From Eukaryota sp. TZLM1-RC (taxonomy: Eukaryota; Metamonada: BaSk clade): 64,000 nt of DNA. The notes under the pieces were generated by a model. It was not told where the DNA came from and searched no databases. It worked only from the letters and a program-made list of their open reading frames with translations. Shown piece after piece: positions 1 through 10,082 of this stretch (positions are counted from its first letter, which is position 1; each line of letters begins with the position of its first letter). The position numbers and the translations under genes were made by a program. Where the stretch lies: NCBI GenBank assembly GCA_040285825.1, contig JAUPSS010000003.1, forward strand, positions 1,550,001 to 1,614,000, written 5' to 3'.

Positions 1-190
1 TCACAAACACCCTTTTCCAATAACAATGAGTGAAGATCTTGATTTAAAACAGCCGAGCTGCGTATATTATTATAAAGATCTTTTTCATACATTCCAGTCA
101 ATCTTTTCTGTAATGTCTTGTTATTGAACACATTTCAATCCTTGTTAAATGGAATTGTGTTTCAAATTGCTAAAGGAATACAGAGACTAA
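1..190 (-). mobile_element. Fragment of a non-LTR retrotransposon (region downstream of RT)
   Basis: Read on the minus strand, bases 1-120 match, nearly base for base over about 60 nt, the plus-strand sequence at 62,170-62,235, and the encoded peptides agree (both run through LYN..., HSLLLEKGVCE). At 62 kb this peptide lies upstream of a CCHC-type segment typical of the region after the reverse transcriptase in RLE-class non-LTR elements. This is therefore a truncated second copy in the opposite orientation, running off the window edge. No open frame continues beyond about base 190. Confidence 0.5.
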
Positions 191-1749
191 TTTTTGATTT
201 AATAAACTTTTACTTCAGTTGCAAAACCTGCAGACATCAATTATTACGATTTACGGTTATTCAAAATTAAGGAGTAACTATTTAAACATTAAAAAACTAC
301 TACAACACTGACCTTCTTCTCTTTTCTTTATTAGCACGCGCTGCATTGCACCTATTGTGTGATCATTTTATTAAAAGCATTGTGGTATATAAAGCTATTC
401 TTCAAAATGATGCAAATAATCACCTCGTTCAATCCATATTGGTCAAAAAGTAAAAATGATTTGACGTTCACAAATTTGAACTCTCTTGTCCCAAATAGAA
501 TCAAAACCAGCAATTTGCTGGCAGCAAAAGAAATTGATGAAGCTGGTTTACTTGGAATTAAAAGCACTAAAAAGTAAGAAATGATTATGCAATGGCAACG
601 AGTTGAATAAAAATAAGGTTGGGGTCAATCCACCATTATTTTTTTTGAATTGTAAAAGAGGATTCAAATTCTGTTGCACCAATGTGGGATTCACAACACA
701 TGACATGAACTCATCTTAAAGTGAGAACACTACGGTTTTCGTCAAAAATAATACACTATTTATATGCAAACAAATCACTTGGTTAACACATCTTACAATT
801 GACCTTAATTTTAATTCATGAACGTAATTTTTCACTTTACCATGCAACATTGACACCATATTGACCGATATTCTCAAGCTTTTATAATTTTATTATTCTA
901 AACAAATTCAACATCATTCAACATAAAGTTTCTTAAATTATGAAGATAACTATCAAACTTTTGAGCTTAATTTTTAAATTTCTTTTTGTAAGTACTGGAA
1001 AAAAACTTAAACAACGTTGTTCGTACTGTATTTTATTCAATTTAAAAAGTACGAACAACGTTTTGAAGCGATGAATTTTTACGGTATGGAGAGGCGGGGT
1101 TTGAGGATTGATAACTTCATCATAACTTATTTCTTTTTGTTTGGTAATAATTCATGTAGTCGAGAAGGCCCACAAGTTGGTAGTTTAGGAAAATTTCCAA
1201 AGGTAAATGTAAATTTTCGGAGTTCCAAGGCTGAAAAAGAAAAATTATTGAACAGCAACACTCAATGAAATGAAATCAGAGATAATGGGACTAAAAAGCT
1301 GGGTCACTAAAAGCATGCATAAGGTATATATGCTATAATAACAAAAAACAAATGGTTTATATCAAGGGGGGACAAACAATGGGAAAATGAAGTGTAAATG
1401 TCAAAATGGGACCAACTAACTAATTATGGCTATGGGCCAGCAGAATAGAGTGAAATTCAATAAGTTTCAATTTATTTGCACAAAGACAAAAGAGAAACAT
1501 CAAAAGAAATCCAACAAATCATAAAGCTTTATTAGTATATTAGTCGAAAGTTCCTGTTTTGCTGGGTCTTCTGAATAGATTATATTCATAATCAGCATTT
1601 ATCTTGATTTTGAAGATGCAGATGTAGGATGGTTAACCAGGATCTTCTCTACATCAGCTTTTGAAACCCCTTACAATGTGAAATCTTTCGGCGATATCTG
1701 CTAGCTGTATTTACTGCTACACTCATGAACTGTCCTCATTCTTGACGAT
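191..1749. other. AT-rich intergenic region, no gene recognised
   Basis: There are short overlapping open frames around 352-577 and 1017-1268, but none has recognisable motifs and the first is open on both strands, as expected of AT-rich noise. A strong inverted repeat lies at 1013-1062. The last part carries the upstream region of the CCCH zinc-finger gene that starts at 1750. Confidence 0.5.
1013..1062. repeat. Perfect 14-bp inverted repeat (hairpin, 22-nt loop)
   Basis: The left arm at 1013-1026 (AACGTTGTTCGTAC) is exactly complementary to the right arm at 1049-1062. The left arm extends into the small palindrome AACAACGTTGTT. It is the strongest hairpin seen in the first 2 kb; function unknown. 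Confidence 0.6.
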
Positions 1750-2400
1750 ATGTCCAACGAAGAATCCCCTCTTTGTCGCTCCACAAGTGACACTCAGTTT
1801 GGTGTTTTCCTCTACAATAGACCGACTTCAATATGCTATTCTCCCCCAAAACGTCTGTCACGAAGCCAAATAGAAAAGATCCTGGCCTCTCAATCAAGAG
1901 AAAGTACAGAGATTTGCCGATCTCTAATAGAACTTGGTTCTTGTAAGCTCGATCACTGCAAGTTTGCTCACAACGTTTCAGAGCTTAGACCGACGCTCAA
2001 GCAGCTTGGAAACTACAGAAGACAACAGTGTACCCATTTTCATGACACGTTCCCTTATGTTTGCTATTTCGGAAGACGTTGTCGGTTTCAACACTATCCA
2101 GAAGATGCACTTTCATGTGAGAACCTGGACATTAGTTCGTCCGCATACTTTAAAATATCTTCTAAAGTTCTTCTGCCACTTGTCGAAGAGCTTGCTCCTT
2201 CAATAGGTCTCTGTGAATTCCTACAGGGTTTGGGTAGTGAATCTTTTTTGAAGGGTGAATTGGAACCACGGCCTAGAAAGAGGTTACCTATTTTTGAGTC
2301 AATAGCCAGTTCGAGTGATACAAGCCCTAAAACCAATAGGGTTGAGAATACGAAAAGGAAAAGGAGAAAAAAGTCTTGTGCTCGAAATAATAGTGTATAG
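1750..2400 (+). CDS. Tandem CCCH zinc-finger RNA-binding protein (TTP/TIS11-like)
   Basis: A 216-residue protein with two CCCH zinc fingers at about residues 56-115. The first reads C-x8-C-x4-C-x3-H (ending CKFAH) and is followed by ELRP, the linker typical of the tristetraprolin/TIS11 family. The second reads C-x10-C-x5-C-x3-H (ending CRFQH). In TTP-family proteins such paired fingers bind AU-rich elements in mRNA 3' UTRs and promote deadenylation and decay, so a cytoplasmic mRNA-turnover role is inferred. The spacing in finger 2 is longer than the family's usual C-x8, so the target may differ. The C-terminus is basic (KRKRRKK), possibly a nuclear localisation signal. It converges on the large membrane-protein gene, with 164 bp between the two stops. 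Confidence 0.8.
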   Translation: MSNEESPLCRSTSDTQFGVFLYNRPTSICYSPPKRLSRSQIEKILASQSRESTEICRSLIELGSCKLDHCKFAHNVSELRPTLKQLGNYRRQQCTHFHDTFPYVCYFGRRCRFQHYPEDALSCENLDISSSAYFKISSKVLLPLVEELAPSIGLCEFLQGLGSESFLKGELEPRPRKRLPIFESIASSSDTSPKTNRVENTKRKRRKKSCARNNSV

Positions 2401-2564
2401 TTTGTGAATTTTCTTGTGCAGTGTAAATATTGGTATTTCTTTTTCATTTAGTTTATATTTCAAAAGGTTTGTGTGAATTGATTAACAATTTACAATTGTT
2501 GGACTGATGAAAGTAAAAGCCGAATAAAATGGTTAACATTTACAAAAAATACAAAATTCAATAT

Positions 2565-5500
2565 TTAAAACAATATATATTGTCTGGGGTTATCAAATGA
2601 TTTCCTTAGCAAATCGATAAATAGTGGTTCGGTTCTCCAATTTCTTGGAACAAGCCATACTTCAAGAGAAACATTAACAATTACCCAAAAGAAAGCAATG
2701 ACATTAAAGGTTTCATTACCAATTAAACCAGCTAATTGTACTGGGAAATAGGCAAAATAGATACAAAAAACAGTAATTGTTAACTGGCCAAGGCCACCAA
2801 GCTTGAAGGATAACCAAGTAGGAATTCCTATTAAACAAGAATAGAAATTGGCAACAATTGCGAAAATAGAGAAAATGAACCACAACATAAGACCAAATAC
2901 GGAGAAGATTGCTTTGAAAACAAACACGAATACACTAGACAATACTCTACCAACAGAGCAGCCTGTTGACTTAACAGAATTGCCAACAACCACAAAACAA
3001 AGTTCAGAAAGTACCCACCAAGAGCTATTACAATGTTCAGAATGTTTATTATAGTGGATTATAAATCCAAAGATACCAAAAATTAAAGCAGGAATTAACA
3101 ACCATGAAGATAGAAAACCAATGGATAAAATTGAGAAGCAAAGTACAAAATAAATAAAATTAAGGATAATAATAAAGAAGGCAAAGGCCTTCCCAATCTC
3201 ATCATAAGTGCGTTCCTGGTAATTGGGTGATTTGAATACGAAACCAAATGAACCAATAATCAGAAACAGATCAAAGAGAAAAGATAACATGCTTGAAATG
3301 AGACAAAAGAGAGAAGTAGCTGAAACCAAAACTTCTGTAAAGAAAACCAATTCCATTGAGGCAAAAACAAATCGAAGTCGAATAAATTTCGACAAGTCTT
3401 GGAAGAACTCGTCGCCTCCCAATAAGTAATAATAAGGGATTTTTGACATTAACTTTAATAAAAGTTGAATAAAAGGTCCAAGAATAAAACCAATTAATTT
3501 GAAAGGTATTAAAATAAGTTCTAGGAAATTAATTAAAGATTGTAAAAATAAATAATGAATGTAACTTTCTAATCCAGACATAAGAACCTCAGAAACCTTA
3601 TCATCAATTAAGAAAGGTCCAATATCATCAGAGTTAAAAAACTCCTTTCGATTAGTGAAGGACACTCCAATACTGTGAATAGTAACGTCAGAATTTGGTG
3701 TGCAAAGTGCGCAACACTGATTGGGTTCTAAGAAATTGGCAAAAGGAATTTTTGAAAACTTTGTTGTGTGGAAATGGTGATGTTTAATCAACAGAGGGTT
3801 AAACTGAAGGAAAAATGATTTAATAACAGTAATTACTTGGGGAATAGACAGTAATGAGAGAGTGGAAATAATTAATTCTATAATCATAATTAATTCATAG
3901 ATGAATCGAACAAAAGTTTTCACACAAACTGAATGAATTTGGAGTGTTTTGGCATCAAATACGTGATAAAAATAGTTTTTATCACGAGAAGTTGCTTTGG
4001 AGTATTGATTCAGATAACGACAAATTTCAAACACTTTTTTGACATATTTGAACGACTTCCAGGTGATTAGGAGAACGATCGACAACGCAAAACAAAAGAC
4101 ATCCAATGGAGTTAGGTAAATTAATCTAAAAATAGCTTTTCTTCTGATGAAACCAGAAGTATTGGTATCAACTAGTCTGGTAATCAAACAATAATAACGA
4201 AAGATGCAGATCAAGCCTAGTAACACCAAAGGAATGTCCATAAGTCCATAAATGAACTCCAACAAGACCAGTTTGTGCTCAGAAAGGCCTTGTTGGTACG
4301 ACTTTGCTGTTTTGAAAATAAACGGCCATCTCCAAGGAAGAAACACCAACGCCAAACCCAAAGGCAAGCAGAAAATATCCATAAACATATAGGATAGTTC
4401 CTTCCAAACCAAAACTCGTCTAGACTGAGCTGACATGCCAAATTTTTCATCATAAAGCCCCCTGTAAATAGTGACTGGAATTCTCCACAAGCAGAGTGGT
4501 AAAAGCAACACTACATGTGGCAAATCAATCAAACCTTCATAAAACTGCCGAACAATTGGAGAATGAATACCTTCCTTCAAAGTAGTTTCTTGAATGTCCC
4601 TGATAAGCGTTGGAATTCGCCATGGAGAAAGAATGAAGGACATTACAAGCACAATCAATACAGGGAGATCTAAGCAAAGCTTACCAAACTCCTTAGCCAC
4701 AAGTACCTTCTTTTCTCCTTCTGTTAGTTCTTCATTTAGGTAAATCTCAGTGTATAAGGTGCGTCTCCAGCAGGATAGACGGAGTGGAAGTGAGAACACA
4801 AAGATGATGATATCAACTAGCCAGAGGAAAGCTTCGTGGTAGACGCAACTATGCCATCTTGAAGTAAATTTCACGTTTCTTTCATCAGTGTCTTCGTCAA
4901 TTGCAACACAATTGCCTTCAGCCATGGCCATTTTCATTCCCCCCCAACGCCATCTAGTAACAAAAACAAGTACAATCAGGAGAAAAGCGGGTAAATCAAG
5001 AATTAAATAGTACAATTCAATAAATACACTAAACCGTGCCCACATTGCAGAAGGTGCTTTGTTGATTCTGTCAAATAAAGATTTTCTTCGCCAGGAAATG
5101 AGAACAGGAAATCCAAATAAAATAAAAGGAAAATCTAAGAGTAATTTAAAAAAATTGGATATTATTGGAATAAATAGCCCTTGGAGACCTCCAAAATAGT
5201 TGCACTTATCCCCAACCTTGCCATATGCTTCGTAGAAGACCTTGGGTAGACGGAAAACAGTCAAGAATAGAAACAAGAAGAAAGGGAGGAGGATAACATC
5301 AGTGAAGATTCGAATAAAATGGTCAAAGACATAACAACGACGTTCAAATGAGGATTTGGGAGACGTGTCAATCAATTTTGATTGATTGGGTACTTGATTG
5401 AGATCAGGGGCAGAAGGAGTATCATCAGTTTCAATGTAATACACTTTGGGACGACTGAACACTTGGTAGATCAAAGAAACTGATCTCCAGGTCAAAATTA

Positions 5501-7043
5501 CGACAAACCCCATCAGAATAAAGGGGATTTCAACAATAATCTTTCCAACTTGACTCAAGATAGCGTCATGCCAGTTGACACTGCTTTTGAGTAAAGAGAA
5601 GGTAATTGGAATCCTGTACATTGTTGGAATGATAAACAACACTCCCAAGAAAGCAATAAAAACATCAACTAGAAAGTAAAAGAATGATGCCAAAGCAAAA
5701 CAGAAAAAAGAAAATTCTAAACTGTTTAGCTTTCCTAAACTGGAAGAATGATAATCAATTCTTATCTTCTTCCAAAACGAAATCAATTCTGATCTTTTCC
5801 ATGATAACAAATTAATTAAAACAAAAGGAATAAGAATGACATCCAAAATGAAATTAAAAAAACCGTAAATCATGGAAAAGTGAAATGTCCAATAACTGTT
5901 CTGAGAAAATTGAAAACTAGAAAAAATCCTAGGAATTCTATAAATAGTAACAAAGTTGATTATAGTGAACGGAAGAACTAAAATATCAAAAAACAACTGA
6001 GCAAAGGAGACCAATGACGTTTTTCTCCTTTCGTCAATTGACATTGATTGACCATGACCATCTCTCCATTTTAAACACTTATAGACAAAGACGGGACTTC
6101 TCCATGAAAACAGCACCGGAATAGAGGCAATAATACAAGGTACATCAACCAAACCTTGAAGAGAATTAGACAACATAAATCCTACCAGATTGTCAAGGAA
6201 TTTATCTTTAGGAATTGAGGGAATTTGCTTGCTTAAAATGAATATTCTGTGGGGAAGGACTAAGTGAAAAACAGTTGAAATAAGGAAAAGCAGCAGACCA
6301 AAAACCACGCTGAGACATTCACTGACCAATTCAGCAAACCAAGAGAAATAGGAGGAACTTGGAGGAACTATGAAGAGAGAAGTGATGAGTGTAGGAGAGA
6401 ATCGGACAATAGTAACAGAAAGGACTAAGATGAAAGGAATTGATAATATAGCAATTGGTACTTCAATAAAGGTTAAAAGACAAACAAACCGCCATTCAAT
6501 ATGATAGTCCTCAGGATGATGCTTCTTAGAATTGGAAAGGCGATGAAGAAGCCCACCTGTTCTGAAAACAGAGAGCAAAGGGAAGAGTGAGACAGGAAAG
6601 AGGAGAGGATCAAGAAGCGCGGTGGTGTAACAAGCTAGAACATCAGGACATTGTTGGGAGGAAAAGAGTTTGTACCTCCAATTTCTGAGTGTAAATCCAA
6701 TGGAATAAGTTAAAAGCATCGAACTGAGTGATCCGACAATGACTGCATTGAGATGAAACCCCCAATTGAACAGTAAAAGAAAAGACACAAGGCCAGGGAA
6801 GATAAAACAGCCTAATCCAAATAAGCATAATACAAATCGCAGAAGTATCACAGGTAGATTGAATGGTCCAGTAGACTTAAAAGTATGACTGAGAACTCTG
6901 GTGATATGGTCAAGCACAAAGAACAGAGGAAGACACAGTACAAAGGCAACTAATTTGATTAACCATGCAATACCAATGAAGACATAGATGATCCAAGGAT
7001 CCTGATTGCTTGCCATTTGTTCAAAAAGTTCAGAATCAGCCAA
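2565..7043 (-). CDS. Giant repetitive multi-pass membrane protein, unknown family
   Basis: A 1,492-residue protein composed almost entirely of hydrophobic segments. A unit of roughly 70-110 residues recurs at least ten times: a hydrophobic stretch with an Asp/Pro (for example FDILVLPF, LDLPVLIV, IDLPHVVL, MDIFCLPL), then a second hydrophobic stretch ending in a W-R/K or R-(I/L)-P signature (PWRIP, LWRIP, PWRWP, SWRR, TWKS), then a short polar loop. The C-terminal third (after about residue 1000) has further membrane segments without the signature and one long loop with CALC. There is no signal peptide beyond the first membrane span near residues 17-45. I do not recognise the family. The internal repeats suggest growth by unit duplication of a paired-helix module. 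A single open frame with no sign of decay argues that it is functional. The repeat pattern could suit a lipid-transfer, channel or scaffold role, but that is speculation. Confidence 0.85.
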   Translation of the reverse strand: MADSELFEQMASNQDPWIIYVFIGIAWLIKLVAFVLCLPLFFVLDHITRVLSHTFKSTGPFNLPVILLRFVLCLFGLGCFIFPGLVSFLLLFNWGFHLNAVIVGSLSSMLLTYSIGFTLRNWRYKLFSSQQCPDVLACYTTALLDPLLFPVSLFPLLSVFRTGGLLHRLSNSKKHHPEDYHIEWRFVCLLTFIEVPIAILSIPFILVLSVTIVRFSPTLITSLFIVPPSSSYFSWFAELVSECLSVVFGLLLFLISTVFHLVLPHRIFILSKQIPSIPKDKFLDNLVGFMLSNSLQGLVDVPCIIASIPVLFSWRSPVFVYKCLKWRDGHGQSMSIDERRKTSLVSFAQLFFDILVLPFTIINFVTIYRIPRIFSSFQFSQNSYWTFHFSMIYGFFNFILDVILIPFVLINLLSWKRSELISFWKKIRIDYHSSSLGKLNSLEFSFFCFALASFFYFLVDVFIAFLGVLFIIPTMYRIPITFSLLKSSVNWHDAILSQVGKIIVEIPFILMGFVVILTWRSVSLIYQVFSRPKVYYIETDDTPSAPDLNQVPNQSKLIDTSPKSSFERRCYVFDHFIRIFTDVILLPFFLFLFLTVFRLPKVFYEAYGKVGDKCNYFGGLQGLFIPIISNFFKLLLDFPFILFGFPVLISWRRKSLFDRINKAPSAMWARFSVFIELYYLILDLPAFLLIVLVFVTRWRWGGMKMAMAEGNCVAIDEDTDERNVKFTSRWHSCVYHEAFLWLVDIIIFVFSLPLRLSCWRRTLYTEIYLNEELTEGEKKVLVAKEFGKLCLDLPVLIVLVMSFILSPWRIPTLIRDIQETTLKEGIHSPIVRQFYEGLIDLPHVVLLLPLCLWRIPVTIYRGLYDEKFGMSAQSRRVLVWKELSYMFMDIFCLPLGLALVFLPWRWPFIFKTAKSYQQGLSEHKLVLLEFIYGLMDIPLVLLGLICIFRYYCLITRLVDTNTSGFIRRKAIFRLIYLTPLDVFCFALSIVLLITWKSFKYVKKVFEICRYLNQYSKATSRDKNYFYHVFDAKTLQIHSVCVKTFVRFIYELIMIIELIISTLSLLSIPQVITVIKSFFLQFNPLLIKHHHFHTTKFSKIPFANFLEPNQCCALCTPNSDVTIHSIGVSFTNRKEFFNSDDIGPFLIDDKVSEVLMSGLESYIHYLFLQSLINFLELILIPFKLIGFILGPFIQLLLKLMSKIPYYYLLGGDEFFQDLSKFIRLRFVFASMELVFFTEVLVSATSLFCLISSMLSFLFDLFLIIGSFGFVFKSPNYQERTYDEIGKAFAFFIIILNFIYFVLCFSILSIGFLSSWLLIPALIFGIFGFIIHYNKHSEHCNSSWWVLSELCFVVVGNSVKSTGCSVGRVLSSVFVFVFKAIFSVFGLMLWFIFSIFAIVANFYSCLIGIPTWLSFKLGGLGQLTITVFCIYFAYFPVQLAGLIGNETFNVIAFFWVIVNVSLEVWLVPRNWRTEPLFIDLLRKSFDNPRQYILF

Positions 7044-7797
7044 GACGATTGATGATCAATTTTTTTGATACTGGACCCAACATCTTGCATGATCATCTGA
7101 AAATAGATAAATTTTTTGAATTGTTATCAACTTCCCAGTTAGGATATTGTGACCAATTACAAAGTAATAGCAGATGCTTTCCTTATAGTTAGATATCTGT
7201 TTGAAGTAAATATTAGTTAACCAACTTACAAATGAACAAGTAAATAGTCCACCACTCCCAAAACACAACAACTAGTTGCAACTCTCTCCTAGTTTGACCC
7301 AAGAGAAAGCAGTACAGGATAAACTAACTTCAACATCGCTTTATCAATACTGACAAATTCTATTCTGATAAGACATTCTACTAAAGTCTTTAAGGGTTCA
7401 CTTTAACAATAAGTTCAAAACCTGCCAGAAAACGTAAGGCGAGGTGTACAAGTGAATCAAACAGGGAAAATACAAATCAATACTAATTGTATTTGGGATG
7501 ATGTTGAATGTACAATTGGGACGAAGATTCACTAATGTTGTTTGATTTTTAACTATTCTATTGACCCATCGTTGTGGTTATTCTGGGTCAACCGACCACA
7601 ACTCCATAAAGTGTTATAATAGTGATTAAAGATTATTGTACCTGATGTGTACTTTGACAAAATTCTACCTTCAAAACAAATCAACACAGTCATCAAAAAA
7701 TGAAGAAAAATATAAAAAGAGGTAGTTGCGGTACTGTTGCTTTTATCTTTGACGTTAACCAATGATATGCGATAAAGACACCATACTCAACAAGAAT
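7044..7797. other. Intergenic region between two divergently spaced minus-strand genes
   Basis: About 750 bp of AT-rich sequence upstream of the giant membrane-protein gene and downstream of TMEM208. Only short open frames without motifs were seen; no RNA gene or repeat was recognised. Confidence 0.4.
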
Positions 7798-8340
7798 CTA
7801 ACGTCGATAGCCACGTCGCCTTCTAGCAGCTCTGTCCTGATGCTTTTTCATGGCAGCTTTTTCCTCTTCAGTCATAGTCTCCTCAACTGTTGGGGTAAAT
7901 ACATAGTCTTTGATGAGTTTTCCTGCTTTCCAAGCACCGAGGATTGGAAACATAAGAAGAGGTAACCAAGAATGACGTGTCACTGTAGAAAGTGCTTGGC
8001 CGAACCAACAAACGTATAGTACATCATGGATTAAGTGCTGGCTTGATATATCTGCAGCAAATTGTACTTTACCAGCGTCACTGAGAACAGGAGTTGCCGT
8101 AAAAGACAAGTATTTTAATGCTCCATAGTTGAGTCCAAAATATAAAAGACTTATGAATTTGTGCCAATAACCGTAAGAAGACCATTTGAAAAATAAGATA
8201 ATAACATATAATGACTAGAGTGAACAATAGAAGGGGAGACAAACACTAAATCCTATTGAAAGGTAACGCAATAGACTAAGACGATGTTGATTGCTGTTAT
8301 GTACATCTTTCTGAGAGACACGTTTTTGGGGAACACTCAT
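7798..8340 (-). CDS. TMEM208: TMEM208 / SND2-family ER targeting protein, two exons
   Basis: The spliced product is 170 residues. The minus-strand start at 8340 opens MSVPQKRVS; a 30-nt intron at 8215-8244 removes an in-frame TAG, and reading continues in the same frame through FFKW...YG to the stop. The family signature is the block around LIHDVLYVCWFGQALS and SWLPLLMFPILGAW, which aligns with the TMEM208 core (EHLKDVILLT...QVLS...W.L..PG.A), plus the basic tail RRRRGYRR. TMEM208/SND2 is a small ER membrane protein of the SRP-independent insertion route and acts with Sec61/SND partners. Two N-terminal and two C-terminal hydrophobic segments are visible. Without splicing the gene would appear N-terminally truncated. 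It shares a 51-bp divergent start region with the plus-strand ORF at 8392. Confidence 0.8.
8215..8244 (-). other. 30-nt intron in TMEM208
   Basis: Read on the minus strand it begins GTTTGTCTCC and ends TTCACTCTAG. It is a multiple of three and its last three bases are an in-frame stop, so splicing is needed for a full-length product. Confidence 0.75.
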
Positions 8341-8391
8341 TGATGGTAAGTTGAGAGTTCACTTCACATTTCATTCACTTTCATAAATATT
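8341..8391. promoter_or_regulatory. Short divergent start region (51 bp)
   Basis: Only 51 bp separate the ATG of TMEM208 (minus) from the ATG at 8392 (plus). Any promoter elements must be shared or lie inside the neighbouring coding sequences. No TATA-like or initiator motif was identified with confidence. Confidence 0.35.
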
Positions 8392-9190
8392 ATGTCTTTA
8401 GTTGCATCTGGTACACCCAATTCCGTACAAATCCAACTTTATTACTATCTAGTATTTGGAGCTCGACGTTTTGGTGCTACTACCATCGGTCTTCTATACC
8501 AAGACGTTGAAACAGTCACCCCTAAATTACTCTCTTCTCTCTTCACTGAACATTTTGCAGCGGAAGCTAAGAAGAATAAAAACAGTTGTACATCCTGACA
8601 CCACTCTCGAAGTGGCCTACAAGCTTACCGGAAATTTTGGTTCTAGAACTGCTGCCTGTCTACAGAATTAGCTTTCTTCAAATTCTGGTGGAAATGCTCC
8701 TGCTTTCTCTGTTCAGGTCCGTCCCCAGCAAGAGATTAATGTTAAGTTTTACGACGCTTGGTTGAAGGACAAGGAGAAGAAAGAGATAGAGACTATAACG
8801 ATAGAACAATTGAAATCACACCCAGCCAATTCAAAGGTGGTACTTGCTGACCACCTGTGGAACACTTGGTTGGAGATAATCAACGAGGGAAAGGGAAGCA
8901 TCATCAGGATTCCTGAGTCCATCATACCCTTTCTGGGTGATGCAAAAAGCAATCTGTTTTCGGTTGAATTGGCTGAACAGGTAGCTCAATATTCAGCCGC
9001 TCAATTATTCAAGATTAGAGAACAAGTACTTGAATTACTTGATGTACTTGAGTCTACTTTTCTCAAGAAGTTAAATTGTTTTTTTATCAGCTTGGGTAAA
9101 AGAACTAGTTCAGAAGCTGCCTTATCCAGTGACGCAAATGAAGCTTTCAAAAGAGTGGCTGCTGCGGAAGACACTCAGCATACTGATTAA
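8392..9190 (+). pseudogene. Broken or unusually spliced gene, product unknown
   Basis: Three coding-like blocks lie in line. The first (8392-8598) starts MSLVASGTPN. A second in another frame (up to 8668) is followed, in the same frame after a single TAG at 8669-8671, by a third block to 9190 that looks well-formed (about 170 residues, charged and helical, containing VRPQQEIN and RIPESIIPFL). A 28-nt GT...AG stretch at 8585-8612 would join the first block to the second in frame and fits the tiny-intron size of this genome, but the TAG remains. Either a second unusual intron, a sequencing error or true decay explains it. No family recognised. Confidence 0.45.
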
Positions 9191-9301
9191 TAGTAGTACA
9201 ATAGTATTGGTTTTTTGATGATAAAAGTTCTTTTTTTTATTTTCAATACATAATCAATTAAAACTGTTTTATTTTTAATACATTTTTAATCAAAACTTTA
9301 T

Positions 9302-10082
9302 TCAATCCAAATGATCTTTGAAAAAGTTTGCCTTTATACCATGCAAGTATGGCGATCTGAATGGGCAAAAATCCTTCCAGCCACTATGGTCAAATAAATT
9401 GCTGCAATTGAAATTCATTGTACGTAATAGCTGCTGCAAAAGATTAACACCTTGCAGTGGGCTGTGCAACGAATTGTCTCTGACTTTTCTTCTAAGCAGA
9501 CCAAAAAACGCTTCTTTTGGGTTACAATCAGGAGAATACGGTGGTAAAATCAAATATTTTAAGCCAGCCAATTTTACAGCCCTGAAAATGTATGCATTTT
9601 TATGAATATTGCAACCATCAACAACCACTATTGATCTAGCTCCTCCTTCAATTGATAATAATTTATGATGTAGTAAATCTTGTAGAAAACTTACATATCC
9701 TGTGCGATTAAAATGACCTTGTTTAATATGAAACATCACTAGTCCATTGACATCAATTGCCACAATGAGAGTCACCTGCCCTTCCCTGAAGTTCGGTCTT
9801 TCAGTATTTATTGGAACTCCCTTAGGGCTCCAACAAGTTTTTCTTACAAAGTGTTCTGATTTAAACGAAACTTCGTCAATAAATATTAATTGTTGTTGAA
9901 TTACAACACCAAAAAGTCTTCGAAAACTTAATTCAAAGTTATGAATCAGTTCTTTTTTGGCACGTCTCATCAAATTAGCACATTTTTTGTGAGTAAAATT
10001 GTTTTTGATTAGTAATCTGTGCACAGTTGTTACACTAACTTTCTTGTGAAATTTTGTAAAAACTAGCTTACGTATTTCGCTA
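9302..10082 (-). mobile_element. Tc1/mariner (DD34E) transposase, N-terminally truncated
   Basis: The open frame formally runs to 10135 but its first ~18 codons come from a neighbouring repeat (see 10083-10335). The protein shows a DDE catalytic core: Asp in FIDEVSF (residue 87 of the frame), Asp in VVDGCNIHKN (173) and Glu in PPYSPDCNPKE (208). The 34 residues between the last two match the DD34E spacing of Tc1-type transposases. Upstream, VSVTTVHRLLIKNNFTHKK is the second helix-turn-helix; the first DNA-binding domain is missing. The catalytic core has no stop codon, but without its N-terminus it is probably not active. The truncation point coincides with the end of the adjacent Fanzor element, suggesting one element cut into the other. 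Confidence 0.75.

Noticed and set aside
352-577. Small gene(s) at 352-577
   Set aside because: Nearly the same interval is open on both strands, with no recognisable motif and AT-rich composition.
8215-8244. Stop-codon reassignment (in-frame TAG in TMEM208)
   Set aside because: TAG, TAA and TGA all end clear genes (for example at 2400, 53205, 22668), and a 30-nt GT...AG intron explains this TAG.
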